Shown here piece after piece: positions 20,778-30,858 of a stretch of DNA of 64,000 nucleotides; the first letter of the stretch is position 1, and every line of letters starts with the position of its first letter. A program made the translations under genes and the position numbers. The notes under the pieces were generated by a model. The model saw only the letters and a program-made list of their open reading frames with translations. It did not search any database and was not told the DNA's origin. This DNA comes from Noviherbaspirillum sp. UKPF54 (GTDB lineage Bacteria > Pseudomonadota > Gammaproteobacteria > Burkholderiales > Burkholderiaceae_D): the NCBI RefSeq assembly GCF_007874125.1, contig NZ_CP040128.1, positions 4,464,001-4,528,000 on the forward strand, in the 5' to 3' direction.

Positions 20778-20996
20778 ATGGCAAAAGACGACGTTATCCA
20801 GATGCAGGGCGAGATTCTTGAGAATCTTCCGAATGCAACATTTAGAGTGAAGTTGGAAAACGGGCATGTAGTACTCGGACATATTTCTGGCAAGATGCGT
20901 ATGAACTATATCCGTATCCTGCCAGGTGATAAGGTGACGGTGGAATTGACACCCTATGATTTGAGCCGGGCACGCATTGTGTTCCGTACAAAGTAA
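20778..20996 (+). CDS. infA: Translation initiation factor IF-1
   Basis: OB-fold factor that binds the 30S A site during initiation, 72 aa. It starts [20 protein letters not shown] and has [20 protein letters not shown]. The ATG at 20778 is chosen by homology; the longer in-frame reading from 20721 overlaps secY. In E. coli infA lies elsewhere; its place between secY and rpmJ is typical of betaproteobacteria. Confidence 0.98.
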   Translation: MAKDDVIQMQGEILENLPNATFRVKLENGHVVLGHISGKMRMNYIRILPGDKVTVELTPYDLSRARIVFRTK

Positions 20997-21029
20997 TAAG
21001 TAACCAAAGCTGAAAGAAAGAGGGCAAAA

Positions 21030-21143
21030 ATGAAAGTGCTCGCGTCAGTCAAGCGGATCTGCCGCAACTGCAAAATCATCAAGCGCAAAGGCGTTGTTCG
21101 TGTTATTTGCACCGAACCGCGTCACAAGCAGCGCCAGGGTTAA
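21030..21143 (+). CDS. rpmJ: 50S ribosomal protein L36, zinc-ribbon type
   Basis: Very small gene, 37 codons. The protein begins [20 protein letters not shown] and ends [11 protein letters not shown]. The zinc ligands C11, C14, C27 and H32 are all present, so this is the zinc-containing form. AGGG lies just before the ATG at 21030. It is the last spc-cluster gene, 27 nt upstream of rpsM. Confidence 0.97.
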   Translation: MKVLASVKRICRNCKIIKRKGVVRVICTEPRHKQRQG

Positions 21144-21170
21144 TTAACGTTATTGATCGAGGAATAACGA

Positions 21171-21536
21171 ATGGCACGTATTGCAGGGGTGAATATCCCC
21201 AATCACCAACACACCGTTATCGGCTTGACAGCGATTTATGGTATTGGCCGTCCGCGCGCGCAGGAAATCTGTGAGCAGACAGGTGTTCCGACCACTAAAA
21301 AGGTCAAGGATCTGGACGATAACGAGCTGGAAAAGCTGCGCGACGCGATCGGCACGTTCGTCGTCGAAGGTGACCTGCGTCGTGAAGTGTCGATGAACAT
21401 TAAGCGTTTGATGGACCTCGGGTGCTATCGTGGCCTGCGTCATCGTAAGGGCCTGCCGGTTCGCGGCCAGCGTACTCGTACGAACGCACGTACCCGCAAG
21501 GGCCCGCGCAAAGCAGCGCAGTCGCTGAAGAAATAA
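21171..21536 (+). CDS. rpsM: 30S ribosomal protein S13
   Basis: 30S head protein forming inter-subunit bridges, 121 aa. It starts [20 protein letters not shown] and ends with [26 protein letters not shown] precedes the ATG at 21171. First gene of the alpha cluster. The 27-nt spacer from rpmJ is too short to hold the pseudoknot leader that S4 binds in E. coli. Confidence 0.98.
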   Translation: MARIAGVNIPNHQHTVIGLTAIYGIGRPRAQEICEQTGVPTTKKVKDLDDNELEKLRDAIGTFVVEGDLRREVSMNIKRLMDLGCYRGLRHRKGLPVRGQRTRTNARTRKGPRKAAQSLKK

Positions 21537-21578
21537 TCCAGCGTAGTTTGACTTGTAGTCGGATTCAAGGAAATCAAC

Positions 21579-21983
21579 ATGGCAAAAGCCCCTAACGCAG
21601 CCGCAGCAGCACGCGTGCGCAAGAAAGTTAAGAAGAATGTTGCAGAAGGCGTCGCGCATATTCACGCGTCCTTCAACAACACCATCATCACCATCACTGA
21701 TCGTCAGGGCAATGCTCTGTCGTGGGCAACGTCTGGCGGCGCAGGCTTCAAGGGATCGCGTAAGTCGACCCCGTTCGCAGCGCAGGTTGCGGCTGAAGCA
21801 GCTGGGCGGGTGGCAATTGAGTGTGGCGTAAAGAACCTCGAAGTTCGTATCAAGGGCCCGGGCCCGGGGCGCGAGTCGGCAGTTCGTGCGCTGAACGGCC
21901 TCGGTATCAAGATTACGCAGATTCAAGATGTGACCCCGGTGCCGCATAACGGCTGCCGTCCGCCGAAGCGCCGTCGCATCTAA
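21579..21983 (+). CDS. rpsK: 30S ribosomal protein S11
   Basis: 30S platform protein near the mRNA exit, 134 aa. It has [19 protein letters not shown] and [17 protein letters not shown], which are diagnostic. CAAGGAAA precedes the ATG at 21579. An intrinsic-terminator-like hairpin follows 31 nt after its stop, before rpsD. Confidence 0.98.
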   Translation: MAKAPNAAAAARVRKKVKKNVAEGVAHIHASFNNTIITITDRQGNALSWATSGGAGFKGSRKSTPFAAQVAAEAAGRVAIECGVKNLEVRIKGPGPGRESAVRALNGLGIKITQIQDVTPVPHNGCRPPKRRRI

Positions 21984-22013
21984 TTCGCGCAGAAGTTGAA
22001 GTTGCAGTAAAAT

Positions 22014-22046
22014 GCCCGCCAACGAAACTTGGCGGGTTTTGTTCTT
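22014..22046 (+). terminator. Terminator-like hairpin between rpsK and rpsD
   Basis: CCCGCCAA (22015-22022), a 6-nt loop and TTGGCGGG (22029-22036) are followed by TTTTGTTCTT. The interrupted T tract suggests partial termination, which could separate rpsM-rpsK expression from rpsD-rpoA-rplQ. Confidence 0.7.
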
Positions 22047-22137
22047 AAGACCACCGTCTGATTGCATGAGGATCAGACTAGCGCCTGGCAAATCATTCCG
22101 ATTTGGTCGGGGCGTCATTCAATAAAAGGAAATTAAC

Positions 22138-22761
22138 GTGGCACGTTATATTGGACCGAAAGCTAAACTCTCCCGCCGTGAAGGCACCGACCTGTTCCTG
22201 AAGAGCACCCGTCGCTCGCTGGATTCCAAGTGTAAGCTGGATTCCAAGCCGGGTCAGCATGGCCGCACTTCCGGTGCACGTACTTCCGACTACGGCAACC
22301 AGCTGCGTGAAAAGCAGAAGGTCAAGCGCATGTATGGCATCCTCGAGCGCCAGTTCCGCCGCTACTTCGCCGAAGCAGACCGCCGCAAGGGCAATACCGG
22401 TGAAAACCTGCTCAAGCTGCTGGAATCCCGTCTCGACAACGTCGCATACCGCATGGGCTTCGGTTCGACTCGCGCAGAAGCGCGTCAGCTGGTCAGCCAC
22501 AAGGCACTGACCGTGAACGGTGAGGTCGTCAATATCGCTTCCTATATGGTCAAGACCGGCGACGTGGTCGCCGTGCGCGAAAAGGCCAAGAAGCAGGCCC
22601 GTATCGTTGAAGCTCTGTCGCTGGCCGAGCAAAGCGGCATGCCGTCGTGGGTGTCGGTCGACGCCAAGAAGATGGAAGGCACCTTCAAGTCGATGCCGGA
22701 TCGCAGCGAAATTGCAAATGATGTCAACGAATCGCTGATCGTTGAATTGTATTCCCGCTAA
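22138..22761 (+). CDS. rpsD: 30S ribosomal protein S4, GTG start
   Basis: Primary 16S 5'-domain binder, 207 aa; in E. coli it represses the alpha operon. It starts [20 protein letters not shown] and has the S4 domain [20 protein letters not shown]. The start is GTG at 22138 with AAGGA seven bases upstream. It lies between two terminator-like hairpins, so its dosage relative to rpoA may be set by read-through. Confidence 0.98.
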   Translation: MARYIGPKAKLSRREGTDLFLKSTRRSLDSKCKLDSKPGQHGRTSGARTSDYGNQLREKQKVKRMYGILERQFRRYFAEADRRKGNTGENLLKLLESRLDNVAYRMGFGSTRAEARQLVSHKALTVNGEVVNIASYMVKTGDVVAVREKAKKQARIVEALSLAEQSGMPSWVSVDAKKMEGTFKSMPDRSEIANDVNESLIVELYSR

Positions 22762-22775
22762 TCCCGCAATTCCCG

Positions 22776-22801
22776 CCCACCTCGCCGAGGTGGGTTTTTT
22801 T
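22776..22801 (+). terminator. Strong intrinsic terminator between rpsD and rpoA
   Basis: CCCACCTCG (22776-22784) and CGAGGTGGG (22786-22794) form a perfect 9-bp stem followed directly by seven T. It sits 57 nt before rpoA on the same strand. The apparent 1-nt spacing means that the C-G pairs nearest the centre open to form the loop. Confidence 0.85.
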
Positions 22802-22857
22802 GTAATGCCATCAGCCTTATCGGTGTAACGAGCCGAGGGTATTGAAAAGGACATTTC

Positions 22858-23835
22858 ATGCAAAACAGTCTGTTGAAGCCCCGTATTATCGAAGTTGAGG
22901 CACTCGGTGCCGGTCACGCCAAAGTCGTGATGGAGCCGTTCGAGCGTGGCTACGGCCACACCCTGGGCAACGCGCTGCGCCGCGTGCTGCTGTCGTCGAT
23001 GGTGGGCTACGCGCCGACCGAAGTGACGATCGCTGGCGTCGTGCACGAGTATTCTTCGCTTGACGGCGTGCAGGAAGACGTTGTCGACATGCTGCTGAAT
23101 CTCAAAGGCGTCGTGTTCAAGCTGCACAACCGCGACGAAGTGACGCTGAACCTGAAGAAGGAAGGCGAAGGCGCCGTGCTGGCTTCCGACATCGACCTGC
23201 CGCATGACGTAGAGCTCATCAATCCGGATCATGTCATCGCTCATCTGACCGCTGGTGGCAAGCTGGACATGCAGATCAAGGTCGAAAAGGGCCGCGGCTA
23301 TGTACCGGGTAATGTGCGTCGTCTGTCGGAAGATGCGAACAAGACTATTGGCCGCATCATCCTGGATGCGTCGTTCTCGCCGGTACGTCGCGTGTCCTAC
23401 GCCGTCGAATCTGCCCGCGTGGAACAGCGTACCGACCTCGATAAGCTGGTAATGAACATCGAGACCAACGGCGTGATTTCGCCGGAAGAAGCGATTCGCC
23501 AATCGGCCCGGGTGCTGGTCGATCAACTGAACGTGTTCGCCGCGCTGGAAGGCACCGAGGCTGCTGCCGAAGCACCGTCGCGCGCACCGGCAGTCGACCC
23601 GATCCTGCTGCGCCCGGTCGACGATCTGGAGCTCACCGTTCGTTCCGCAAACTGCCTGAAGGCCGAGAACATTTACTACATCGGCGATCTGATTCAGCGC
23701 AGCGAAAACGAATTGCTCAAGACCCCGAACCTCGGCCGCAAGTCCCTGAATGAAATCAAGGAAGTGCTGGCGTCGCGTGGTCTGACCCTGGGCATGAAGC
23801 TCGAAAACTGGCCGCCGGCCGGTTTGGAGAAGTAA
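22858..23835 (+). CDS. rpoA: DNA-directed RNA polymerase subunit alpha
   Basis: Scaffold subunit of RNA polymerase, 325 aa. The N-terminal dimerisation domain ([20 protein letters not shown]) runs to about residue 235. An Ala/Pro linker leads to the C-terminal domain, which binds UP elements and activators ([20 protein letters not shown], containing the conserved DNA-binding arginine). AAAAGG lies seven bases before the ATG at 22858. A strong terminator lies immediately upstream, so expression needs read-through or a promoter inside rpsD. Confidence 0.99.
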   Translation: MQNSLLKPRIIEVEALGAGHAKVVMEPFERGYGHTLGNALRRVLLSSMVGYAPTEVTIAGVVHEYSSLDGVQEDVVDMLLNLKGVVFKLHNRDEVTLNLKKEGEGAVLASDIDLPHDVELINPDHVIAHLTAGGKLDMQIKVEKGRGYVPGNVRRLSEDANKTIGRIILDASFSPVRRVSYAVESARVEQRTDLDKLVMNIETNGVISPEEAIRQSARVLVDQLNVFAALEGTEAAAEAPSRAPAVDPILLRPVDDLELTVRSANCLKAENIYYIGDLIQRSENELLKTPNLGRKSLNEIKEVLASRGLTLGMKLENWPPAGLEK

Positions 23836-23839
23836 TCGG

Positions 23840-23857
23840 ATGGGAGCTTGCTCCCAT
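23840..23857 (+). repeat. Short palindrome after rpoA
   Basis: ATGGGAGC and GCTCCCAT are separated by two bases. No U tract follows, so it is a stem-loop between rpoA and rplQ of unknown role, possibly for RNA stability. Confidence 0.4.
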
Positions 23858-23955
23858 TCATTCTGTAGTACCAACCACAAGACACCGGCCCGCGTTCGGC
23901 GAATGCCGATCGATAGAAGAGCTGGACCTAAAACTCGAAACTGAAAGGAAATAAC

Positions 23956-24351
23956 ATGCGTCATCGTCACGGCCTCCGTAAGCTCAATCGTACTTCGTCG
24001 CACCGCCTCGCCATGTTGCGCAACATGACTGTTTCGCTGCTGCGTCACGAAGCGATCAAGACCACTCTGCCGAAGGCAAAGGAACTGCGCCGCGTCGTCG
24101 AACCGATCCTCACCCTGGGTAAGACCGACAACCTGTCGAACAAACGCCTGGCCTTCAATCGCCTGCGCGATCGTGAAATCGTCCTCAAGCTGTTTGCCGA
24201 ACTGGGCCCGCGTTATGCCGGCCGTAACGGCGGCTACCTGCGTATCCTGAAGATGGGTTTCCGTCAGGGCGACAATGCGCCGATGGCGTTCGTCGAGCTG
24301 GTTGACCGTCCGGAAGTCAGCGACGCAGCAGAAGTTCCGACCGCGGAATAA
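23956..24351 (+). CDS. rplQ: 50S ribosomal protein L17
   Basis: Tunnel-exit protein, 131 aa. It starts [20 protein letters not shown] and has [28 protein letters not shown] lies before the ATG at 23956. It is the last gene of the alpha cluster and is followed by a strong terminator. Confidence 0.98.
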   Translation: MRHRHGLRKLNRTSSHRLAMLRNMTVSLLRHEAIKTTLPKAKELRRVVEPILTLGKTDNLSNKRLAFNRLRDREIVLKLFAELGPRYAGRNGGYLRILKMGFRQGDNAPMAFVELVDRPEVSDAAEVPTAE

Positions 24352-24382
24352 GTACCTGCTGCTCGCTGAGCGAAGCAGATCG

Positions 24383-24410
24383 AAAAAGCCAGGCGTCGCC
24401 TGGCTTTTTT
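24383..24410 (+). terminator. Intrinsic terminator of the ribosomal-protein super-cluster
   Basis: AAAAGCCAGGCG and CGCCTGGCTTTT form a long perfect stem around one central base, with six T after the hairpin and a second T7 tract. It lies 31 nt after rplQ. Confidence 0.93.
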
Positions 24411-24528
24411 GCTTTTTTTACTGACTGCATTCGGGCGATGGATTGACTTCCCATTCCGGAATGCGGGCGTAATGCCGGTGCCATGTTTATGGCAAGATGT
24501 TTCTTTTTGAATGGAGTATTGGCGCAGC

Positions 24529-25461
24529 ATGACTGAACCCGGCATTTTGGCCGTCGTGAATTTGCGTAAATCCTATGGAAACGGCGCGTCGCGGCACATG
24601 GTGGTGGACGGTCTTTCGTTCGCACTTCGTCGCGGCGAGTGCTACGGATTGCTGGGGCCGAACGGCGCGGGGAAAACGACGACCTTACGTCTTTGTCTCG
24701 GCTTGACTGCGCCCGACAGCGGCGAAATCACCCTTGTGGGAAAACGTGTTCCAGATGAAGCGCGATCGGCACGGCTACGTGTCGGTGTTGTGCCGCAGGC
24801 GGATAATCTTGATCCGGACTTCACGGTTGCGGAAAATCTGCTAGTGTTCGGCAGGTATTTCGGCGCAAGCGACGATCAGATCTATTCTCGCATTCCGAAA
24901 CTGCTCGACTTTGCGAATCTCACCGCGAAGAAGGATGCGCAGATCGGCGAGCTGTCCGGCGGGATGAAGCGCCGCCTGACGCTGGCACGCGCACTGATTA
25001 ACGACCCCGATCTGATCTTCATGGATGAGCCAACCACCGGACTTGATCCTCAGGCGCGCCACATGATCTGGGACCGTTTGAAGACTCTGCTCGGCGAAGG
25101 CAAGACGATTGTCTTGACCACCCACTTCATGGATGAGGCGGAGCGCTTGTGCAACCGGCTGGCCGTGATCGATCACGGCCAGATGATTGCGGAAGGATCG
25201 CCCCGGGATCTCATCGCGCAACATATCGAGGCCGAGGTGGTCGAAGTGTACGGCGACAACGCGCGTGCCTGGGGCAACGATGAAGGGCGCTCGAAGGCGG
25301 CGCGCATCGAGGTTAGCGGAGAAACGATATTCTGCTATACCAATGACGCGCAACCCTTGCTGCAAAGCTTGCATGATATGCAAGGCGTACGTTACCTGCA
25401 CCGCCCGGCCAACCTGGAGGATTTGTTTTTGAAGCTCACCGGCAGGGAAATGAGGGACTGA
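24529..25461 (+). CDS. ABC transporter ATP-binding protein, NodI-like
   Basis: ATPase of an ABC-2 type exporter, 310 aa, close in style to NodI (DrrA/CcmA family). Walker A is [10 protein letters not shown], the signature is [15 protein letters not shown], Walker B is [12 protein letters not shown] and the H-loop is TTHFMDEAE; a C-terminal extension of about 90 residues follows. The ATG at 24529 ([17 protein letters not shown]) fits the family; the ATG at 24511 adds MEYWRS and lacks a ribosome binding site. The permease gene follows after 1 nt. In rhizobia NodIJ exports lipochitooligosaccharides; outside rhizobia the substrate is unknown and there are no nod genes here. Confidence 0.9.
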   Translation: MTEPGILAVVNLRKSYGNGASRHMVVDGLSFALRRGECYGLLGPNGAGKTTTLRLCLGLTAPDSGEITLVGKRVPDEARSARLRVGVVPQADNLDPDFTVAENLLVFGRYFGASDDQIYSRIPKLLDFANLTAKKDAQIGELSGGMKRRLTLARALINDPDLIFMDEPTTGLDPQARHMIWDRLKTLLGEGKTIVLTTHFMDEAERLCNRLAVIDHGQMIAEGSPRDLIAQHIEAEVVEVYGDNARAWGNDEGRSKAARIEVSGETIFCYTNDAQPLLQSLHDMQGVRYLHRPANLEDLFLKLTGREMRD

Positions 25462-25462
25462 G

Positions 25463-26248
25463 ATGGCGGCATCCAGTTTTGCATTTCCCGTATTTTCGCT
25501 GCGATTTTTCCCGATCTGGCGGCGCAATTTCCTCGTCTGGAAAAAGCTGGCGATCGCCAGCATCGTCGGCAACATCGCCGAACCGCTGATTACCCTGGTC
25601 GCGTTTGGCTATGGCCTGGGCAGCCTGCTGCAATCGGTGAACGGCATTCCCTATATCCAGTTCCTGGCATCGGGTTCGATCTGTATGTCGATCATGATGG
25701 CGGCGTCGTTCGAGTCCTTGTATTCGGCGTTTTCACGCATGCATGTGCAAAAGACCTGGGATGCGCTGTTGAATGCACCGCTGGCGCTGGATGACGTGGT
25801 ACTGGCCGAAATGCTATGGGCAGCCAGCAAGTCACTTTTTTCCGGCATCGCCATCCTGCTGGTGATTTTCATGCTTGGCATCGGACTGCATCCGCATACA
25901 TTGGCGGTGCTGCCGCTGATGTTTTTGATCGGCATGACTTTTGCGTCGATCGGGTTGATCATGAACGCCGTGGCGCGCGGGTATGACTTCTTTACCTACT
26001 ATTTCACGCTGGTGCTGACGCCGATGATCTTTTTGTCAGGCGTGTATTATCCGACCACCCAACTACCGCCTTGGCTGCAGCTCGTTTCAAAGCTGCTGCC
26101 CTTGGGGGCAGCGGTGAACCTGGTGCGGCCGCTGATTCTGGGTGAATGGCCGCCCACACCGCTGGCCGACATCGCGGTTCTGGTCGTGTACTGCGTAGTC
26201 GGTTTTTATATCGCGACGATATTTACACGCCGCCGCTTGCTGAAATAA
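25463..26248 (+). CDS. ABC-2 type transporter permease, NodJ-like
   Basis: Integral membrane partner of the preceding ATPase, 261 aa with six predicted membrane segments. Family marks include NIAEPLITLVAFGYGLG near the N-terminus and FLSGVYYPTTQLPPWLQ near residue 195. The start ATG lies 1 nt after the ATPase stop, so the two are one transcription unit. Substrate unknown. Confidence 0.9.
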   Translation: MAASSFAFPVFSLRFFPIWRRNFLVWKKLAIASIVGNIAEPLITLVAFGYGLGSLLQSVNGIPYIQFLASGSICMSIMMAASFESLYSAFSRMHVQKTWDALLNAPLALDDVVLAEMLWAASKSLFSGIAILLVIFMLGIGLHPHTLAVLPLMFLIGMTFASIGLIMNAVARGYDFFTYYFTLVLTPMIFLSGVYYPTTQLPPWLQLVSKLLPLGAAVNLVRPLILGEWPPTPLADIAVLVVYCVVGFYIATIFTRRRLLK

Positions 26249-26276
26249 CTGTAAGTTTCGAACGTAAAGGCCGACC

Positions 26277-26609
26277 ATGCAACAAGCGCTCCTGGTATGG
26301 ACCAACCTGCCCGACGAAGCATCAGCGCAGGCGATGGCGCGCGCCCTGGTGGAGCGGCGCCTGGCCGCCTGCGTGAACATGCTGCCGGGCGTGCGTTCGG
26401 TCTATCGCTGGCAGGGGGCCGTCGAGCAGGCCAATGAAGTGACATTGCTGATCAAGACGACGCCGGAGCGCTATGCTGCTTTGGAAGAAGCAATCAAGTC
26501 CGGGCATCCCTACGACGTCCCGGAAATCGTCGCAACGTCCGTCGTGGCCGGCTTGCCAGCCTATCTTGACTGGGTGGCACAAGAATCTCAAAAGGAAATC
26601 GATGTTTAA
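26277..26609 (+). CDS. cutA: Divalent-cation tolerance protein CutA
   Basis: Small trimeric ferredoxin-like-fold protein, 110 aa, linked to copper tolerance in E. coli but of unsettled biochemistry. Conserved blocks are ERRLAACVNMLPGVRSVYRW, VTLLIKTT and HPYDVPEIVA. The gene overlaps the dsbD start by 8 nt; cutA next to dsbD is also the E. coli arrangement. Confidence 0.95.
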   Translation: MQQALLVWTNLPDEASAQAMARALVERRLAACVNMLPGVRSVYRWQGAVEQANEVTLLIKTTPERYAALEEAIKSGHPYDVPEIVATSVVAGLPAYLDWVAQESQKEIDV

Positions 26610-28401
26610 CATGTCCAAAAGATGCATGCGCGCGCAACCGCTATCGAGCTTGCGATCCCTTCTCGCATCTTTGCCGATGGCCCTAGCTGTCGTCTGGGCG
26701 CTATTGAGTGCGCCGCTTTCTCATGCAGCGGATGATTTTCTCGAACCCGAGAAGGCATTCCAGTTTTCCGCAAAAATGATCGATGCCCGCACTGCCGAGG
26801 TGACGTACAAGATCGCGGACGGCTACTACATGTACCGCGAGCGATTTGCCTTCAAGGCCGAGGGCGGCAAGCTTGGCGAGCCGGTGATCCCGCCGGGGAA
26901 AGTAAAATTCGACGACACCTTCCAGAAAAACGTCGAAATCTACCATCGGGAGGTAACGATCAGGGTGCCGGTGGAGGCCGAGGGCAGCTTTACCCTGACG
27001 GCGACAGGCCAGGGCTGCGCCGACAAGGGCTTGTGCTATGCGCCGATGGAGTCGCAGGCGACATTGTCGACGAATGGCGTCGGGCAGGTTGCGGCGGCGA
27101 GTGGGGCGGTCGCGGCCGCCGCGGGCGATTCGCAGGACACCGAGATGGGACGGATCGAAGCAGCGCTCAAGAGCGGTCGCCTGGTTGCTATCCTGCCGCT
27201 CTTCCTGCTGCTGGGCGTCGGCTTGTCGTTGACGCCTTGCGTCTTGCCGATGGTACCGATCCTGTCGTCGATCATTGTCGGTGAAGGCTCGCAGGTGAGC
27301 CGCGGACGCGGTCTTGCGCTGTCGGTGGCGTATTCGCTCGGCATGGCGTTGATCTATACCGCGCTCGGCGTCGCCGCTGGCCTGGTCGGCGAAGGGCTGG
27401 CCGCAACGCTGCAGAATCCATGGGCGCTGGGAACATTCGCAACCCTGATGGCGGTGCTGTCATTGTCGATGTTCGGCGTTTATCAATTGCAGGTGCCGGC
27501 GGCGATCCAGCACAAGCTGATGAAGGCCTCCGACCGCCAGGCCTCTGGCAAGATGATCGGCGTGTTTGTGATGGGCGCGATGTCTGCGCTGATCGTCGGC
27601 CCCTGCGTGGCGGCGCCGCTGGCCGGTGCGTTGCTTTACATCAGCCAGACGCGCGACGTGGTGATCGGCGGCAGCGCGCTTTTTGCGATGGCCATCGGCA
27701 TGAGCGTGCCCTTGCTGCTGATTGGTGTATCCGCCGGTGCCTTGCTGCCGCGCGCAGGCGCATGGATGGAGTCGGTGAAGTTCTTCTTTGGCGTGCTGAT
27801 GCTGGGCTTGGCGGTGTGGATCGTTTCGCCGGTGCTTCCCGGCTGGTTGCCGATGCTGGGGTGGGCGGCGCTGGGCATCGGCTATGGCGTCTATCTTGTG
27901 TGGCTCAAGCAGTGGGGCTGGGTGTCCAAGGCGGTCGGCGTGGCGTTTGCGCTGTTGGGGCTGGTGCAACTGGTGGGCGCAGCCACCGGCGGGCGCGATG
28001 CGCTTGCGCCGCTGGCACATCTGACAAGCCCGGCGAAAAAGGCTGAATTCACGCGCGTGAAGTCGGTGCAGGAGCTCGATGCTGCGATCATGCGCGCTAA
28101 TGGCAAGACGGTCATGCTCGATTTTTATGCCGACTGGTGCGTATCGTGCAAGGAAATGGAAAAGCTGACATTCAGTGATCCGCGCGTTCAGGCGCAATTT
28201 GCCCATATGGTGCTGGTTCAGGCAGATGTGACGGCTAATAACGACGATGACAAGGCGCTGCTCAAGCGCTTTAAGCTGTTCGGCCCTCCCGGCATCATTT
28301 TCTTCGACAAGCAGGGACGGGAGCTCCAGGACGCCCGGGTGATCGGCTACCAGGACGCGGACAAGTTTCTGCGCTCGCTGCATAATGCGAACAAGTCCTG
28401 A
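26602..28401 (+). CDS. dsbD: Thiol:disulfide interchange protein DsbD
   Basis: Carries electrons from cytoplasmic thioredoxin across the inner membrane to periplasmic thiol proteins, including the cytochrome c maturation path. 599 aa: signal peptide to about residue 42 (ending PLSHA), DsbD-alpha domain with the cysteine pair in GCADKGLCYAP, an eight-span core with LTPCVLPMVP and GPCVAAPLAG, and a C-terminal thioredoxin-like domain with WCVSC at about 512-516. All six redox cysteines are present. The ATG at 26602 (AAAGG upstream) is chosen; an ATG three codons later is possible. A longer frame from 26473 lies within cutA and is rejected. It supplies reductant for ResB/CcsA, encoded 4 kb downstream. 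Confidence 0.97.
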   Translation: MFNMSKRCMRAQPLSSLRSLLASLPMALAVVWALLSAPLSHAADDFLEPEKAFQFSAKMIDARTAEVTYKIADGYYMYRERFAFKAEGGKLGEPVIPPGKVKFDDTFQKNVEIYHREVTIRVPVEAEGSFTLTATGQGCADKGLCYAPMESQATLSTNGVGQVAAASGAVAAAAGDSQDTEMGRIEAALKSGRLVAILPLFLLLGVGLSLTPCVLPMVPILSSIIVGEGSQVSRGRGLALSVAYSLGMALIYTALGVAAGLVGEGLAATLQNPWALGTFATLMAVLSLSMFGVYQLQVPAAIQHKLMKASDRQASGKMIGVFVMGAMSALIVGPCVAAPLAGALLYISQTRDVVIGGSALFAMAIGMSVPLLLIGVSAGALLPRAGAWMESVKFFFGVLMLGLAVWIVSPVLPGWLPMLGWAALGIGYGVYLVWLKQWGWVSKAVGVAFALLGLVQLVGAATGGRDALAPLAHLTSPAKKAEFTRVKSVQELDAAIMRANGKTVMLDFYADWCVSCKEMEKLTFSDPRVQAQFAHMVLVQADVTANNDDDKALLKRFKLFGPPGIIFFDKQGRELQDARVIGYQDADKFLRSLHNANKS

Positions 28402-28433
28402 ACGCGCTTGTCTTTAGCGGAAAGGATGGGAAA

Positions 28434-28458
28434 GGCGCTCCGGAAGGAGCGCTTTTTT
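28434..28458 (+). terminator. Intrinsic terminator after dsbD
   Basis: GCGCTCC (28435-28441), loop GGAA and GGAGCGC (28446-28452) are followed by six T. The T tract runs into the stop codon of the convergent CorA-like gene. On the minus strand the hairpin is followed only by CTTTCCC, so it works mainly for dsbD. Confidence 0.9.
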
Positions 28459-29545
28459 ATTGGTCGCCGTTCAGTCCACCGTCATCCAAATAGCGTTTTC
28501 GCCGGAACACGAACAACAGCACGACCACGATCGCGGCCATCAACGCCATCGCGATCCAGAATCCATCCCTGCCTTTTATCAGCGGCATGTCGACGAAATT
28601 CATACCGAAAATGCCTGTAATGAGCGTCAGCGGCATGAATAGTGCGGTGATCACCGTCAGCGTGCGCATGATTTCGCTGGTGCGATGGGCCATCGCGGAA
28701 AAGTGGATCTGCACCGCTGACTCGATCGTCGACTCCAGCCGGCGCGCATGATTGAGCACGCGCGCGATGTGCTCCATGACGTCGTTGGCGCGCACCAGTA
28801 GCATGTCCTTGGCGCGGCCGTCGCCGCCACTGTGGCTGTCGATTAGATAGTCGCGCAGCTCCTGCACCGCGTCGTGCTGTCCTTCGGACAGTTGGTCGAG
28901 CTTGCGCAATTCGATGCGGGCGTCGAGCAGCGCCGTCCAGTCGTTGAACAGGCTGCGGGGATTGAGCAGGGCACGCTGCCACCGGTCGATCTGAGCTGTC
29001 AGTGGCTGGCGCAATGCAAGATATTGATCGACCATCGCGTTGAGCAGTCGCAGCATCAATTCTTCCGCCGATGCGGGCGGGCGGTTCGCGTAGGTCGCGC
29101 CTTCGCGCTTGTTCCTGGCCTCCAGCAGGCGGCTGCGCATGGCGTCGATCGTTCGGCTGTTCTCCGCATGCACGGTTACGAGCGCATTGTCCATTAACAG
29201 GAAGGTGACCGGCTTGGTGTCGAGCTTGCTCAGCGCGGGCGGAATGCGGCGCTTTGCTTGGTCCGCATCGGATTTGTCGGCGGCCAGTGCAAGCTTGCGG
29301 AACACCATCAGCGCGTAATCCTGAGTCGCATCGAAGTAGGAGGGGTGCGAGAGGTTGACGGCGTCGCTCAGGTGAAGATCGTAAATATGCACGCCGGTGG
29401 CGCGTTCGACAGTATCGCGCCAGGCGTTGACGTCGGCAGTCACTTCGTCGTGCGTCGCGTCCAGCCAGAGAAAGCCGGGTGAAGGAACAGCCGAGATGTC
29501 CTGCAGTAGGACGGCCTGGGTGCTACTGATATGAAAGATGTCCAT
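28457..29545 (-). CDS. corA: CorA-family divalent-cation transporter
   Basis: Magnesium (or related cation) channel of the inner membrane, 362 aa. A long cytoplasmic funnel domain is followed by two C-terminal membrane helices; the selectivity motif GMN is in GIFGMNFVDMPL near residue 320, and the basic tail RRKRYLDD follows the last helix. The family also contains ZntB-type zinc transporters, so the ion is not certain. It lies 92 nt downstream of hemB on the same strand, separated by a large inverted repeat. Confidence 0.9.
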   Translation of the reverse strand: MDIFHISSTQAVLLQDISAVPSPGFLWLDATHDEVTADVNAWRDTVERATGVHIYDLHLSDAVNLSHPSYFDATQDYALMVFRKLALAADKSDADQAKRRIPPALSKLDTKPVTFLLMDNALVTVHAENSRTIDAMRSRLLEARNKREGATYANRPPASAEELMLRLLNAMVDQYLALRQPLTAQIDRWQRALLNPRSLFNDWTALLDARIELRKLDQLSEGQHDAVQELRDYLIDSHSGGDGRAKDMLLVRANDVMEHIARVLNHARRLESTIESAVQIHFSAMAHRTSEIMRTLTVITALFMPLTLITGIFGMNFVDMPLIKGRDGFWIAMALMAAIVVVLLFVFRRKRYLDDGGLNGDQ

Positions 29546-29547
29546 GA

Positions 29548-29614
29548 ATGGCGGCGGGGCGGATTGCTGCGTGCCGGCTCATTGTAGCAGCCGAGCCATG
29601 CCGTCCGCCGCCAT
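29548..29614 (-). repeat. Long inverted repeat between hemB and the CorA-like gene
   Basis: ATGGCGGCGG (29548-29557) and CCGCCGCCAT (29605-29614) are perfect complements. Inside is a smaller GCTGC/GCAGC stem. No U tract follows on either strand. It may stabilise or separate the two mRNAs; function unknown. Confidence 0.45.
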
Positions 29615-29637
29615 CGTGGCGCACCCGGCCGGATCGA

Positions 29638-30842
<1,205 letters not shown>

Positions 30843-30858
30843 GTCTTCAGCAAGAGGC

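Noticed and set aside
22817..22845. Promoter for rpoA (TTATCG-17-TATTGA) after the terminator
   Set aside because: Poor match at both boxes, and the start point would fall after the Shine-Dalgarno sequence.
22093..24048. 651-codon open frame antisense to rpsD and rpoA
   Set aside because: It runs across two unrelated conserved genes and an intrinsic terminator; no domain is seen.
24529..26248. True nodulation exporter NodIJ
   Set aside because: The proteins resemble NodI/NodJ, but no nodABC or other nodulation gene is present; the pair is common in non-symbiotic betaproteobacteria.
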